DNA of 64,000 nt from positions 193,720,219 through 193,784,218 of the forward strand of contig JBOZIK010000001.1 in assembly GCA_051453625.1 (NCBI GenBank), given 5' to 3'. The DNA is from Welwitschia mirabilis (taxonomy: Eukaryota; Gnetophyta; Gnetopsida; Welwitschiales). This document shows positions 34,489 to 44,930 of the stretch, in pieces. Both the position numbers and the translations under genes were made by a program. The notes beneath the pieces were generated by a model. The model ran no database searches. It saw nothing but the letters and a program-made list of their open reading frames with translations, and was not told the origin of the DNA. Positions within the stretch are counted from its first letter, which is position 1. Each line of letters begins with the position of its first letter.

Positions 34489-35531
34489 TGTTGCTAATTT
34501 TTTTTGCAACGTTATATTGATTTTGATTTTCTGATTTTATCTAAAGATGTTCGAATTATGTCTAGGGCCCTCCTCCTAGCGCCGAATCTATTGCTACTAA
34601 TTTCTTACAACTTAAAACTTTTTGAATAAATGAAATGAGATAAGTATTAATTGCATAAATGAATTTCACACTTCATTTTTTTATAATCTCTTTAAGGTAA
34701 TGTTGTATAAAATAATGGCTATGAAAGATGAATAGAAATAAAATTATTTTATAGATTAAAAAGATGAAAAGAAATGTAATTAACAATTTGGGTAACGCTA
34801 ATATGTTTTTGACTAAATATGATTATTTTAAATAATAAAAAAATGTACATAAAAACTAACTTGTGAGCTTAATTTGTAAAAACATTTTGATAAACTATCC
34901 TAATAATAATAATAAACTAAAAAAAAGAAAAAAATTGTGAATCTAAAAAAAAGGTCTATTTGGGATGGATAATTTAATAAGAGTAATAGGGAAAATGAAT
35001 AATAAAATTAAAATTAAAAAAATGATTGAGTTCTTTCTACTTTTTCTTCTTGTCTATTCTGAAGAGAAATATAATGTATTGTATCAGAATGAAAAACCTG
35101 AATTTTACAGAGAATATTTTAGCTTGATAATTTGGTTTTCTTTTTGCAGAGCCTTATCCTCATGCCGTTCTCTTGGTAATCCACTGCTCTTATGACCTGA
35201 TTTGCCGTTGCGTATCTTTCAATGGTGTTTCTGTTCACCATCAATCTGTCTCTTCTCCTGCCTTTGTCATTGTCTACACCTATGTCTTATGTCTTTTGTA
35301 TCTACTGGACGTTTCTCTTTGGTGCATCTATTTGGGTTTGTGGATGCCTCTGCATTGCCTCTTGTCTTGCGTCTAGCGTCAGCGTTCCTGCGATGCGCTT
35401 CTTGGTGATGTGTTTTCAGTAATCTCCCCTTTGTGTTCTATTTCTGATGATGCCTCCTCCCTCCATTGTGTCTTCCCCCCCTATCCCCCTTCCTCCCCCC
35501 CACCCATCTCCCTCTTCTTTTGTGATGTACA
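34489..35531 (-). repeat. Left LTR copy (partial, cut by a gap)
   Basis: It begins tgttgctaattttttttgca and aligns with 36643-37673, including agggcccttcttctagcgc-like and pyrimidine-rich parts. The plus-strand open frames near 35173-35655 come from the pyrimidine-rich section and look non-coding. Confidence 0.85.
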
Positions 35532-35631
35532 NNNNNNNNNNNNNNNNNNNNNNNNNNNNNNNNNNNNNNNNNNNNNNNNNNNNNNNNNNNNNNNNNNNNN
35601 NNNNNNNNNNNNNNNNNNNNNNNNNNNNNNN
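35532..35631. other. Assembly gap (100 N)
   Basis: The rest of the left LTR copy, about 1.6 kb by comparison with 37673-39321, is missing at this point. Confidence 0.95.
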
Positions 35632-36640
35632 AAGGCAGTAACCTTCCATCGTTGAGCATATTCTTAGATGGTTTTACTAAATTGTTGTTTTATCATTGGT
35701 ATAATGAGTCTAAGGTCATTTATTTCATGACGTTGATCGAGTAATATTGCAAAAACATTTCGAAAGGTTGTTTTAGACTTGTAATGGAATGAATTAGCAA
35801 ATGATGGTACCATTCGAGAGCCTGTCGTCTAAGAGATCAACAAAATAAATAACATACAGTGTTTCTCTCTATGTTGTACATGTGACAGAAGTGCTTGAAG
35901 TTTATAACATGGATGATAGGGTCTTCGACACCTACAAACTTCTCGAAATCGAGCATTTCACTAAGCGAGATGACTTTACGATGAACAAAAGGGTGAATTG
36001 GTGTATTGTCGAAATATGTGTCGAGGTAATTTTTCTTGGTTTGGAGACTTCATTAATATCATTGATGGCCTCCCATAGCATGTTAAATTCTATCAATTGA
36101 ATTAGTGGTTTGTCATTTTTGGTTTGTTAAATTTTGAAGGGTCTGTCATCATTTATTTTGTATTTAAATAAGCTATCATCATCATAGTTCTTCTTTGGGA
36201 TTTGAAATCCGGATTTGTATGATGTTTTGAATTTTTCATCATGATCACATTCATTTACAAACTCTTGTTTTTCATTGTATTTTTAAGAGAAGGGGTTTTT
36301 AGGGAGAATCCTATTCTCATCATCTGGGAGTACTAGTTTTTGTATTGCTAAGGATCAAATTCTTTGGATGGGATGGGTCAGGTAATCTTTCCAATAACTC
36401 CTATAGTCGTTTATGGCATAGAGTTTATTAAAGGTGAGGATCAAAGGTTGTTGTTGGATGCATACCTTGTACTCATCATCAGAGACACAAGTTTTTTCCC
36501 CCACAAGTCAACATTAGCATTATGGCTATTGTTGCGACAAGGTGGTAGGCAAGGGTAAAGAAAAAAACGAGTGCAATTTAGAAACAATCAAGAAAATGAT
36601 AAAAGGCCTATACGAGGTTGCCCTTCTTTTAGTGCAAAAA
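35632..36640 (-). pseudogene. Ty3/gypsy gag remnant, minus strand
   Basis: On the minus strand a frame near 35990-35640 reads LDFEKFVGVEDPIIHVINFK, then SLRRQALEWYHHL near 35830-35795 and SITSLKQPFEMFLQYYSIN near 35780-35725. This fits the retrotrans_gag pattern: F-x-G-x-x-D-P, then S-L-x-x-x-A-x-x-W-Y, then S-I-x-S-W-x-x-x-x-x-x-F. One TGA and a few TAA/TAG stops break it. The upstream part (36560-36010) is poorly preserved. No zinc knuckle, protease or RT follows before the gap. Confidence 0.8.
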
Positions 36641-38065
36641 ATTGTTGCTAAATTTTTTTACAATGCTATATCAATTTTGATTTTTTGATTTTATCTAAAA
36701 ATATCTGAATTATGTCTAGGGCCCTTCTTCTAGCGCTGAATCTATTGCTACTAATTTCTCACAACTTAAAACTTTTTGAATAAATGAAGTGAGCTAAGTA
36801 TTAATTGAATAAATGAATTTCACACTTCATTTTTTTAATAATCTCTTCAAGGTAATGTATAAAATAATGGCTATGAAAGATAAATAGAAATAAAATTATT
36901 TTATAGATTAAAAAGATGAAATAAATGTAATTAACAATTTGGATGATGCTTATATGTTTTTAACCAAATATGATTATTTCAAATAATTAAAAAATTGTAC
37001 ATAAAAACTAACTTATAAGCTTAATTTGCAGAAACACTGTGATAAACTATTCTAATAATAATAATAGACTAAAAAAAGGAAAAAAATGTGAATCTAAAAA
37101 AATGTCTATTTGGAACGGATAATTTAATAAGAGTAATAGGGAAAATGAATAATAAAAATAAAATTAAAAATAATTAAGTTCTTTTTGCTTTTTCTTCTTT
37201 TTGATTCTGAAGAAAAATACAATGTATTATATCAGAGTGAAAAACGTAATTTTTACAGAGAATATTTAGCTTGGTGATTTGGCTTTCTTTTTGCAGAGTC
37301 TTGTCCTCATGTTGTTCTCTCGACGATCCACTGTTCTTCTGATCTAATCTACCGTTGCATATCTTTTAATGGTGTTTCTACTGTTCAGCGTCAATCTGCT
37401 TCTTCTCCTACCTTTGTCACTGTCTGCACCTATGCCTTGTGTTTTTTATGTCTACTAGGCATTTCTCTTTGGTGCTTTTGTTTGGATCTATGGATGCCTC
37501 TACATTGCCTCTCGTCTTGTGTCTAGCATTAGAATTCTTATAATGCTCTTCCTAACAATGCATTTTCTGTTGTCTTCCCTCTGTGTTCTATTTCTAATTA
37601 TGCCTCCTCCCTCTGTTGCATCTTCCCTTCCACCCCTCCTCCTCCACCCCTCACTCTCCTTTTGTAACGTATACCTTTTCTAACCAACCTCTCCGTAATG
37701 TCCTTCTCTTTTTTCTGGGTTGCATGCTTCTCCTGCACCCGCTACCACCAGATGAGGCCTCTTTGTCCTTGTTGCTTTGTAAATCTAAAGAATGCTACTA
37801 TAGGTAAGTTATGAGGAAAGGGTCAACAATAGTGCCATATGGAGGAGCAATGGAAATTATGGAGTTTTTAAGATCCAAATTGACATTCTAGGTGTAGAAC
37901 ATGGTGTTTTATCCTTGAGAATGAGCAATATATGCCTCAAAATTCTTTGATTAATAATCTCTAAAGACTGACCAAATTAATCATTCATAAAAGGGTTACT
38001 CAAAGATTTTGCAGAGATCGTTGGAGTAGAGGCTGCATTACCCTTAATTCTAACCTTAAAACTCA

Positions 38066-38389
38066 TAGGTTTTAGTAAATAATCGCGTGTCCCATGAGTT
38101 ATTCCCTTCATCATAGCACTTGTTTCACCATTTCTTGCACATCATTTAGAGGTACAGGAGGATCCACAGTCAGTTGAAGATATAGATTAAAGTTGAAGAA
38201 GCTAGAGAGCTTTCTCCTAATAACTGAACCAAATAAATTTCTTCTCTTCAAGCATGTCATAATTACTTTTTCCAAAGCTTTTGTGTGTCTCCTGTGAATA
38301 TTATGCAGAGAAGAAAGCAGAAGTGATATAATAAGTAGAAGCAACAAGCAATGCTTGAATAAGATAAAATGACGTCTAAAAGCCATCAC
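38066..38389 (-). pseudogene. Type-B response-regulator receiver-like sequence, copy 1
   Basis: A 92-codon minus-strand frame (38389-38111) is followed, in a shifted frame, by GETSAMMKGITHG and YLLKP (38120-38066). V-M-K-G-I-T-H-G-A-C-D-Y-L-L-K-P is the hallmark of plant type-B response regulators and includes the conserved K. Upstream, HCLLLL, TKALE, NLFGSVI, FNLYLQL and DPPV stand where the family has T-C-L-L-L-L, A-T-K-A-L, N-x-F-D-L-V-I, F-K-L-L-E-L and D-L-P-V. The acidic pocket and phospho-acceptor D are not visible. It is therefore a decayed fragment, probably captured by the LTR; capture is inference. Confidence 0.6.
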
Positions 38390-39014
38390 AGAAATTAGAT
38401 TAGATTTCGCTCAAAACCACAAAGTAGAATTGGATAATGATAATTTTGAAGATGAATTCCGGGCAAAAACCAATGCCTTGAGCATAAATGATTTTCCATT
38501 TGCAGACTGTAAGAAAATGTGACTATTGTCGGCTCAAGAGTCACGGGTCTCATTTTTGAAATTTGTGTTTCTGCTTTCTCCAGGAGATGGAAATATGTTG
38601 ATGTTGCGAATACAAAATCAAATAAACATACTTTAGGTTGTTGATCTAGAAGAGGATATTAGATACATGCATGAATCATATATTCAACTTTTCTCATTTT
38701 CTCTGTGAAAAAAAAAACAACTTGCAGAGCCAGAAGCCCTCCACTAGGCCTAGAAGAAGCCATTAGAAAATGCCTTCAAAGTGGTAGCATCTAATAGGTT
38801 ATAGATGAATGGGAACGTAGAGAGAGATATTTGACTCAACAACAACAAGATCTTCTAGAATCTTCACAAGAAGGTGCATAAGATTAGACTTCTTTGGAAT
38901 CTTGAATTACAAGTTAATGAAGATGTCAATAAGCTAGGTCATTGGGACTTTTTTGTGAAGAACATTGATCAATCCTATACCTGCTAGCAGGTATCTCATC
39001 AACAACCAAGTGGT

Positions 39015-39266
39015 CTAGTCCAAACATGCATTATGTCCTTTAGGTTTAACTAAGATATAACGAACGATAATTTCATAGCAAACTCCTATCCAAAAGTATT
39101 TGCTACATGTAATTTTTTTTTTAAGAACATACTTCCACACAACTAATAAGGGAATTGAACACTCTGGGTCATCACATGGGCCATAGCCCTTATCATTACA
39201 CAACCATTGCAACCCTTTCCAAGAGTTACCATAAAAGTGGGATTCTTTGTGTATCTGATAATACAA
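39015..39266 (-). pseudogene. Unidentified open frame shared by both LTR copies, copy 1
   Basis: An 83-codon minus-strand frame contains GNSWKGLQWLCNDKGYGPCD, followed by DPECSIPLL. The counterpart at about 41848-41690 keeps KGLQWLCNDKGYGP and SIPLLVVWKYVLKKN. The cysteine/tryptophan-rich wording looks like real protein sequence, but I know no family for it. It lies upstream, in the minus-strand sense, of the receiver-like sequence and could come from the same captured locus or be LTR sequence that happens to be open. Confidence 0.4.
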
Positions 39267-39321
39267 GTTTAGAAGGCTTAAAAATTTGTTTTTACTATTA
39301 AAAAAAAAGTATTTATATACA

Positions 39322-40544
39322 GTTTGCTCCCTTTTGACATGAGATAAATAAATGAATCTTATATCAAAAACATGAGAAAACTGAATGTGTATCTTAATGA
39401 AAGCCTTTTCATATGTATGCCATTTTAGTAGAAGGGTAAAGATTTAGGATGATGAAAAAGTGAATTAGGCAAGTGATGAAAATGCAACTTGAAGGAACTT
39501 TAAGCATGTAAATGGTATGATTTAGATAGCGATGAAAGGTGGAGGTAATAATGGAAATGAAAGAAAGAAATGCATGGTTGGCTAAACTAGAAATAAAACG
39601 AAATGATGTATGAGAGATGGGAGGTAGTAAAATGGGAGAGAGCGAAAGTGAGACTGACAATGAAGGAAAAGTATATGATGAAAGGAGCCTGAGTACTCGT
39701 AGATAATGAATTAACTGAAGAGTGGAAAAAGTCTTGAATAAATTTAAAGCAAATGCAAGAGATGAGTCTGAGATAATCAATTGTGTATACTTAGAAAAAG
39801 ACTAGATGAAAATGGACAAACAAAGACATGAAGAAGATTGGTTTCAACATATCTAAATGTCACCTTGATAATGTTTATTGATATGAATCATGAAATTAGT
39901 CGATGTCATTAATGATGGTTTTATGCTAAACAACACAGAGTATTATGTGATTAGGACGGTGATTATGACAATGTCTATAGTCATTCTACGAAGTATCGAT
40001 GTGATGTCAGGACTATAGCTCAATCCAATCATCGTCTGTGACAGCAAATGAGACCTTGACAACTTACTATTCAAAGATTGATATGTTCTGGATGCTTGTG
40101 AAGTCATAGCTTCACCGTGATGGGAAATCAAGTCAATGGAATTTTTAGAAATCACCATTTATCATTATTAGGGGAGTGCAACCATTGCCAAGAGCATAAG
40201 GATCCACAAGCCGAAGCCAGATCGTGACCAATTGATGCGCCAATGGAGTTCCCACAGCTACCATATCGCACTGCCAAAGGCCCCTCTCAGGAAAATCTGC
40301 CCCAGTGCGCTTGTGGTAGGACATCATGACTTTTTTTTTGTGTATGATATTTATAGTTTGCCAATGGACTTGAATTCCTTTTTTTTTCCTTGAACATTGA
40401 TTGATCGTTGAAATGGTAAGTCGTAAGATTCACTACTAAAAACAAGCGTCAAATTTGACACAAATCAATACTAGGACAGAAGAACATGAGGCATCGAATG
40501 TCATAGATGTACGAATGTCTTAAGATTGGGTGAAATCCAATCTT
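39322..40544 (-). other. Interior sequence of the inserted element, no domain recognised
   Basis: A 123-codon minus-strand frame (39780-39409) is S/L/F-rich, with no recognised motif. A GC-richer stretch (40180-40330) has a minus-strand frame reading RTGADFPERGLWQCDMVAVG that I cannot place. No gag or pol domain is seen. By position it should be the 3' interior of a minus-strand element. Confidence 0.45.
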
Positions 40545-40644
40545 NNNNNNNNNNNNNNNNNNNNNNNNNNNNNNNNNNNNNNNNNNNNNNNNNNNNNNNN
40601 NNNNNNNNNNNNNNNNNNNNNNNNNNNNNNNNNNNNNNNNNNNN
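40545..40644. other. Assembly gap (100 N)
   Basis: The gap hides the start of the right LTR copy. Confidence 0.95.
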
Positions 40645-40990
40645 ACAGGTTTTAGTAAATAATTGCATATCCCATGAGTTATTCCCTTCATCATAGCACT
40701 TGTTTCACCATTTCCTGCACATCATTTAGAGATCCAAGAGGTTCCACAATTAGTTGAAGATACAAATTAAAGCTGAAGTAGCTGGAGAGCTTTCTCCTAG
40801 TAACTGAACCAAATGAATTTCTTCTCTTCAAGTGCATCATTGTTGCTTTTTCCAAAGCTTTTGTGTGTCTCTTGTGAATATTGTGTAGAGAAGAAAGTAG
40901 AAGTGATATAATAAGTAGAAGTAACAAGCAATGCATGAATAAGGTAAAATGACATCTGAAAGCCATCACAGAAATTGGATTAGATTTCAC
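40645..40990 (-). pseudogene. Type-B response-regulator receiver-like sequence, copy 2
   Basis: This is the counterpart of 38066-38389. A 99-codon minus-strand frame (40990-40691) is followed in another frame by MMKGITHGICNYLLKP (40694-40647), a near match to the family motif V-M-K-G-I-T-H-G-A-C-D-Y-L-L-K-P. The two copies differ by scattered substitutions and share the same frameshift, so the decay began before the LTRs were duplicated. Confidence 0.6.
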
Positions 40991-41596
40991 TCAAAACCAT
41001 AAAGTAGAATTAGATAATGGTGATTTTTAAGATGAATTCTAGGCAGAAATAAATGCCTTGAGCATAAATAATTTGACATTTGCAGGCTGTAAGAGAATGT
41101 GACTACTGTTACTTAATAGTCACAGGTCTCATTTCTAAAATTTGTGTTTCTGCTCTCTACAGTAGACGAAAATATGCTGATGTTATGAATACGAAATCAA
41201 ACAAATGTACTTTAGGTTGTTGAGCCAGAAGAGGATATTAGATACATGCATGAATCATATATTCAAATTTTCTTATTTTCTCTATGAAAAAAAAAAAGGA
41301 CGACTTGCAGAGGTAGAAGCCTTTCACCAAGCCTAGAAGAAGACATCAGAAAATACCTCTAAAGTGATAGCTTCTAACAGGGTTATAGATGAATGGGAAT
41401 GCAAAGAAAGCTATCTGTCTCAACAATAATAAGAGTTCTAAAATCTCCATAAGAAGGTACACAATATTAGGCTTCTTTAGAATCTTGAATTACAAGTTAA
41501 TACAGATGTCAATAAGCTAGGTCATTGGGACTCTTTTGTGAAAAACATTAACCAAGTCTATACTTCCTGGTAGGTATCTCAGCAATAACCAAGTGG

Positions 41597-41848
41597 TCTG
41601 ATCTAAACATGCATTATGTCCTTTAGGTTTAACTAAGATATGGTGGATGATAATTTCATAGTAAACTCCTATCCAAAAGTATTTTATGCATGCAATTTTT
41701 TTTTAAGAACATACTTCCACACAACTAATAAGGGAATTGAACAGTCTTGATCATCAGGTGGGCCATAGCCCTTATCATTACACAACCATTACAACCCTTT
41801 ACAAGATTTATCATAAAAGTGAAATTCTTTGTGTATCTGATAATATAG
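41597..41848 (-). pseudogene. Unidentified open frame shared by both LTR copies, copy 2
   Basis: Counterpart of 39015-39266. KGLQWLCNDKGYGP and SIPLLVVWKYVLKKN are kept; later parts are broken by indels and stops. Confidence 0.4.
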
Positions 41849-41880
41849 GTTTAAAAAGCTTAAAAATTTGTTTTTGTTAT

Positions 41881-41885
41881 TACAT
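41881..41885 (+). repeat. Target-site duplication TACAT, right copy
   Basis: Pairs with CACAT at 34484-34488. The copia frame H-L-T-T-M-K-R continues from here. Confidence 0.75.
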
Positions 41886-42450
41886 CTTACAACTATGAAG
41901 AGAATAGTTTACTATTTAAAGGGTAGTACTACTTGGAGCCTTTGATACTCAAAGGACTCCTGCATTAATATAGTTGGGTACTATGGTACAAATTGGACAT
42001 GTCATAAGGATGATAGAATAAGTACAAGTGAAGTTTACTACTTGTTAGAATAATTCCTAGTATCATGAAGTAGTAATAAATAAAACTTAACTACTTTCTT
42101 AACTACTAAAGTTAAATACATTGTTGTTGGAAGTTGTTATGTGCAGGTGTTAAAGATGAAACAAACATTGAGGGGTTTTAAATTCAAAATGAAGAACACA
42201 CTTATCTATTGTGAGAACAAGAGTGTAATAAACATATTCAAGAATGTCATTCAACACTATAGAATAAAACATATTGAAATTAAAGATCATCTTCTATGAG
42301 AACATGTGTAAAACAATGACATTACAGTGAAGTATGTTAAGATGGAGGATCAACTTACTTATGTGTTTACCAAGACACTAAGGAGAAAATGATTCTCCAA
42401 GTTCTATAGAAACTTAAGGATTGGGCCTTTCCTAATTATGTAAATTAGTA
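41883..42450 (+). pseudogene. copia RNase H remnant
   Basis: The frame reads LTTMKRIVYYLKGSTTWSL from 41886, then NIVGYYGTNW near 41965-42000. Next come TKVKYIVVGSCYVQVLKMKQ near 42105-42165, NKSVINIFKNVIQHYRIKHI near 42215-42275, and EDQLTYVFTKTL near 42345-42380. These match copia RNase H: V-K-R-I-x-R-Y-L-K-G, then A-E-Y-x-A, then D-N-x-S-A-I-x-I-x-x-N-P-V-x-H-x-R-T-K-H-I, then Q-x-A-D-I-F-T-K. Catalytic acidic residues are partly lost. It continues the RT cut at 34488. Confidence 0.95.
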
Positions 42451-42459
42451 GGTAACTTC

Positions 42460-44910
42460 CTCCAATCTTAACTCTACATAGTTATTTTTATTATCAATTA
42501 TAAGTTGAAATATAATCTATTTTATTTAGAAATAATGTTTGGTTAGAAGTTTTTTCAAGTACTTGAATAATTTTTTTGTTACTTAAATAGGATTAACTTA
42601 CCTTAATCATGTACTTATTTTATTAAAATATGTAAAAATGTTATTAAAAATTAAAAGGTCTATAGGTAGACCAAAAATAAATCTTTCATATGTAGACATC
42701 TATGTTGAAGATGTCTCTCCAAATTGCAAACATCTCTAGCTATTAGTAAAAGAAAGTAAACATATTTTAGATTCATAGATGTCTATATTTTTCATTTTAT
42801 ATGTCTTACATAAAGAAATACATATTTTTTGTATCTAATTAAAAATTTGATTGTTTAATAAGTAGACATAGTTTAGTGTTAAAAACATTTTTAATTATCA
42901 TTTCAGATGTCTATCAAGTGGCAGATGTCTTTAATATACTAACGTAACTATTTAAAAAATGTATGTCAAAATTAGGATTTAAGCCTCTTTTTAAGTAAGC
43001 AAGAAATTACCAAACCTCATTTTCTATCCTTTACTTAGTATATGTTCCCACCAAGGTGTTAAAGAGCTTTCTTTATTTTAGAATTATCTGAATAGACATC
43101 TTTCTTTTAGAAGAAGTATGGATAGTAATAAAGTACAAGTGGAATCTTCATTTAGTATGATTTTTTGGATTTTGTTTTAGTTTCCTTTATAGGTTCTATT
43201 TATTCTCTTTATATTACATAAGTATGATGAGAATAATGCTATTAGATCTACTAGGGAAAAGTAAATTTTTCAATAGATATAGCCACTATAGTATGAGCCT
43301 TGGTTTTATGATGAGGTAATCCAAACGAGACATAACTCATGGATTCAATATTATATTGTTATGAAGAGGGCCTTAATATTTTAAAAACATGGTAGAGATC
43401 AGATTCTTTTCTACTAATTTCATTTTAGTTGGGATATGATTATTCAGTTAGAATAGAGTATTCCCTATTTAATGATGCATGAATTCTGTGCTAACATTCA
43501 TAAGCTTGATGTTTCCATAGGGAATTTCTAGACACAACTTAAAGGTAAATCTCTTCATTTTTTCCCAATACAATTAACAACCTACTTGACATTGATGGAT
43601 TTAATCTTTTTCAATTATTTATTATTTCATTTCAAGAAACTTTTAAAAGTAAGATAGCTATAGTATCTCATCATAACTTGAGCATAGTAATCTTTGGTAA
43701 TTCTAAGATGGATTTTTATAAGAATGTTGAATGTAAGAACATGGTATCTAATGCGTCTATATTGAGTTTGATATCATTTTATAATATTTTAATCAAAGGT
43801 AATAGTTACAATTATTATAATTCTATGTACAAATTTGTAATATATTATTTACTTACTATATTTAAAATTGATTTTGAATTTGTAATTTATAAGAATATTC
43901 TCACTCTATTTTACAAAATCCATCCTTAAGACATCCATGCTTAATCATTCTTATTATTAGTAATGTTAGTATTATAATTCTTCAACTGAATGTTATAAGG
44001 CAAAAGAAACCTCTATCTAAATTTATTAAAAAGAAATTAGTACTCATTTAGCCAGGGAATGGAATAAGTAAAAGATCCCTAAAAAATAGTTTTAGAAGTT
44101 TAAATATACAAGTTTTCATAATTTATTTTTAATTGATAAAGATCTTCATGCTATAGTTCAAATGGTTAGTAAGATTGGGAGAAATCTATTATAGTTGATG
44201 AAGTACAAAGATACAACAAGCCAAGGGAAGGCCCTCACTACTAGTTAGAAGACTATAAGAACTTCCACTTGGTTAGATTTAGAGGACAAGAAATAGAAAG
44301 AATAAACTCCATTACCTATTGGTATAGGGTATCATCCTAGTAGGGAAGAAAAATCATAAACATCAGACTCATATAAATTAAAATAGGATGAGCAATAGCT
44401 TTAGGAAAAGAAATGGTCTTCATCACAATAACACAATATAGAGTTAGAGGATCTGAATGACTAGTCTCTCATAGTTTGCAAGCATCATTACAAACTATCT
44501 ATTTTTCACTTCACTCATGCTTCCTCATCACCACAAGCTCCATTACAACCTCCTATTCCATTTTCATCTTGTCTATTCTTATCACCTCTACTACCACCTC
44601 TGATTGATGCTTCATCATCTAAGGTTTCTGCTTTATCTAAGATATATTTTATGGTAACATATAGAACTAGCTTCTTTTATATCTTTATCACTCCTCATAC
44701 TTATGTTCATATGACAAGATAAGTTTCATAGGATATTGAATAGTCATCATAGGGCTTATCTTGGAAATAGCCCACTCCACCATCTACCTCCTTGTCATCA
44801 TACACCATTCAAACATCAACCACTCATGGTAATGATGATGTCAATAATTACATGAAAGATAGAGATCATTAAAGTAGTGATTTAACTCTCACTGATTAAA
44901 CATTGTTGAT
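42460..44910 (+). pseudogene. 3' coding trace after RNase H, SIRE-type extra ORF
   Basis: After RNase H and a non-coding stretch (42460-43130), plus-strand frames can be followed: a R-H-N-S-W-I-Q-Y-Y near 43335, SIPYLMMHEFCANIHKLDVS near 43460-43520, and an uninterrupted 83 codons at 43678-43929. A P/S-rich part lies near 44500-44630. Plant SIRE-type copia elements have an additional ORF at this place, often called env-like. The wording loosely resembles that plant-transposon family, but I cannot confirm it. Stops and frameshifts break it throughout. Confidence 0.45.
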
Positions 44911-44914
44911 GTCT

Positions 44915-44930
44915 AAAAAGAAGGAAAAAA
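44915..44930 (+). promoter_or_regulatory. Polypurine tract of the copia element
   Basis: aaaaagaaggaaaaaa lies just before the start of the 3' LTR. Confidence 0.65.

Larger units (their letters stand above)
36643..39321 (-). repeat. Middle, full-length LTR (about 2.7 kb)
   Basis: It starts tgttgctaaattttttta and ends gtatttatataca on the plus strand, giving TG...CA on both strands. Its left third matches 34489-35531 and its right half matches 40645-41880. Its minus strand carries the receiver-domain-like sequence (38389-38066) and another open frame (39266-39015). Confidence 0.75.
34489..41880 (-). mobile_element. Gypsy-type LTR element(s) inserted between copia RT and RNase H
   Basis: The insert has a complete LTR-like unit at 36643-39321. 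A left partial copy (34489-35531) matches its first part and a right partial copy (40645-41880) matches its last part. Left of the middle LTR lies a minus-strand gag; right of it lies a purine-tract complement (gtttgctcccttttg at 39322). This is how a minus-strand element would look on both sides of one LTR. The insert is therefore either two elements sharing an LTR or one element mis-joined at the two gaps. No pol domain was found. Confidence 0.7.
40645..41880 (-). repeat. Right LTR copy (partial)
   Basis: It aligns in direct orientation with 38064-39297. It ends tttgtttttgttat, just before TACAT and the resumed copia frame; the last 25 bases of the middle copy are missing or changed here. 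Confidence 0.85.

Noticed and set aside
35173-35655. Several overlapping open frames (64-81 codons) on both strands
   Set aside because: They lie in a pyrimidine-rich LTR section and several run through a gap of N; no frame is conserved as protein in the second LTR copy.
39409-39780. Minus-strand 123-codon S/L-rich frame as a membrane protein gene
   Set aside because: It comes from a low-complexity purine-rich plus strand within the interior of the inserted LTR element and has no motif.
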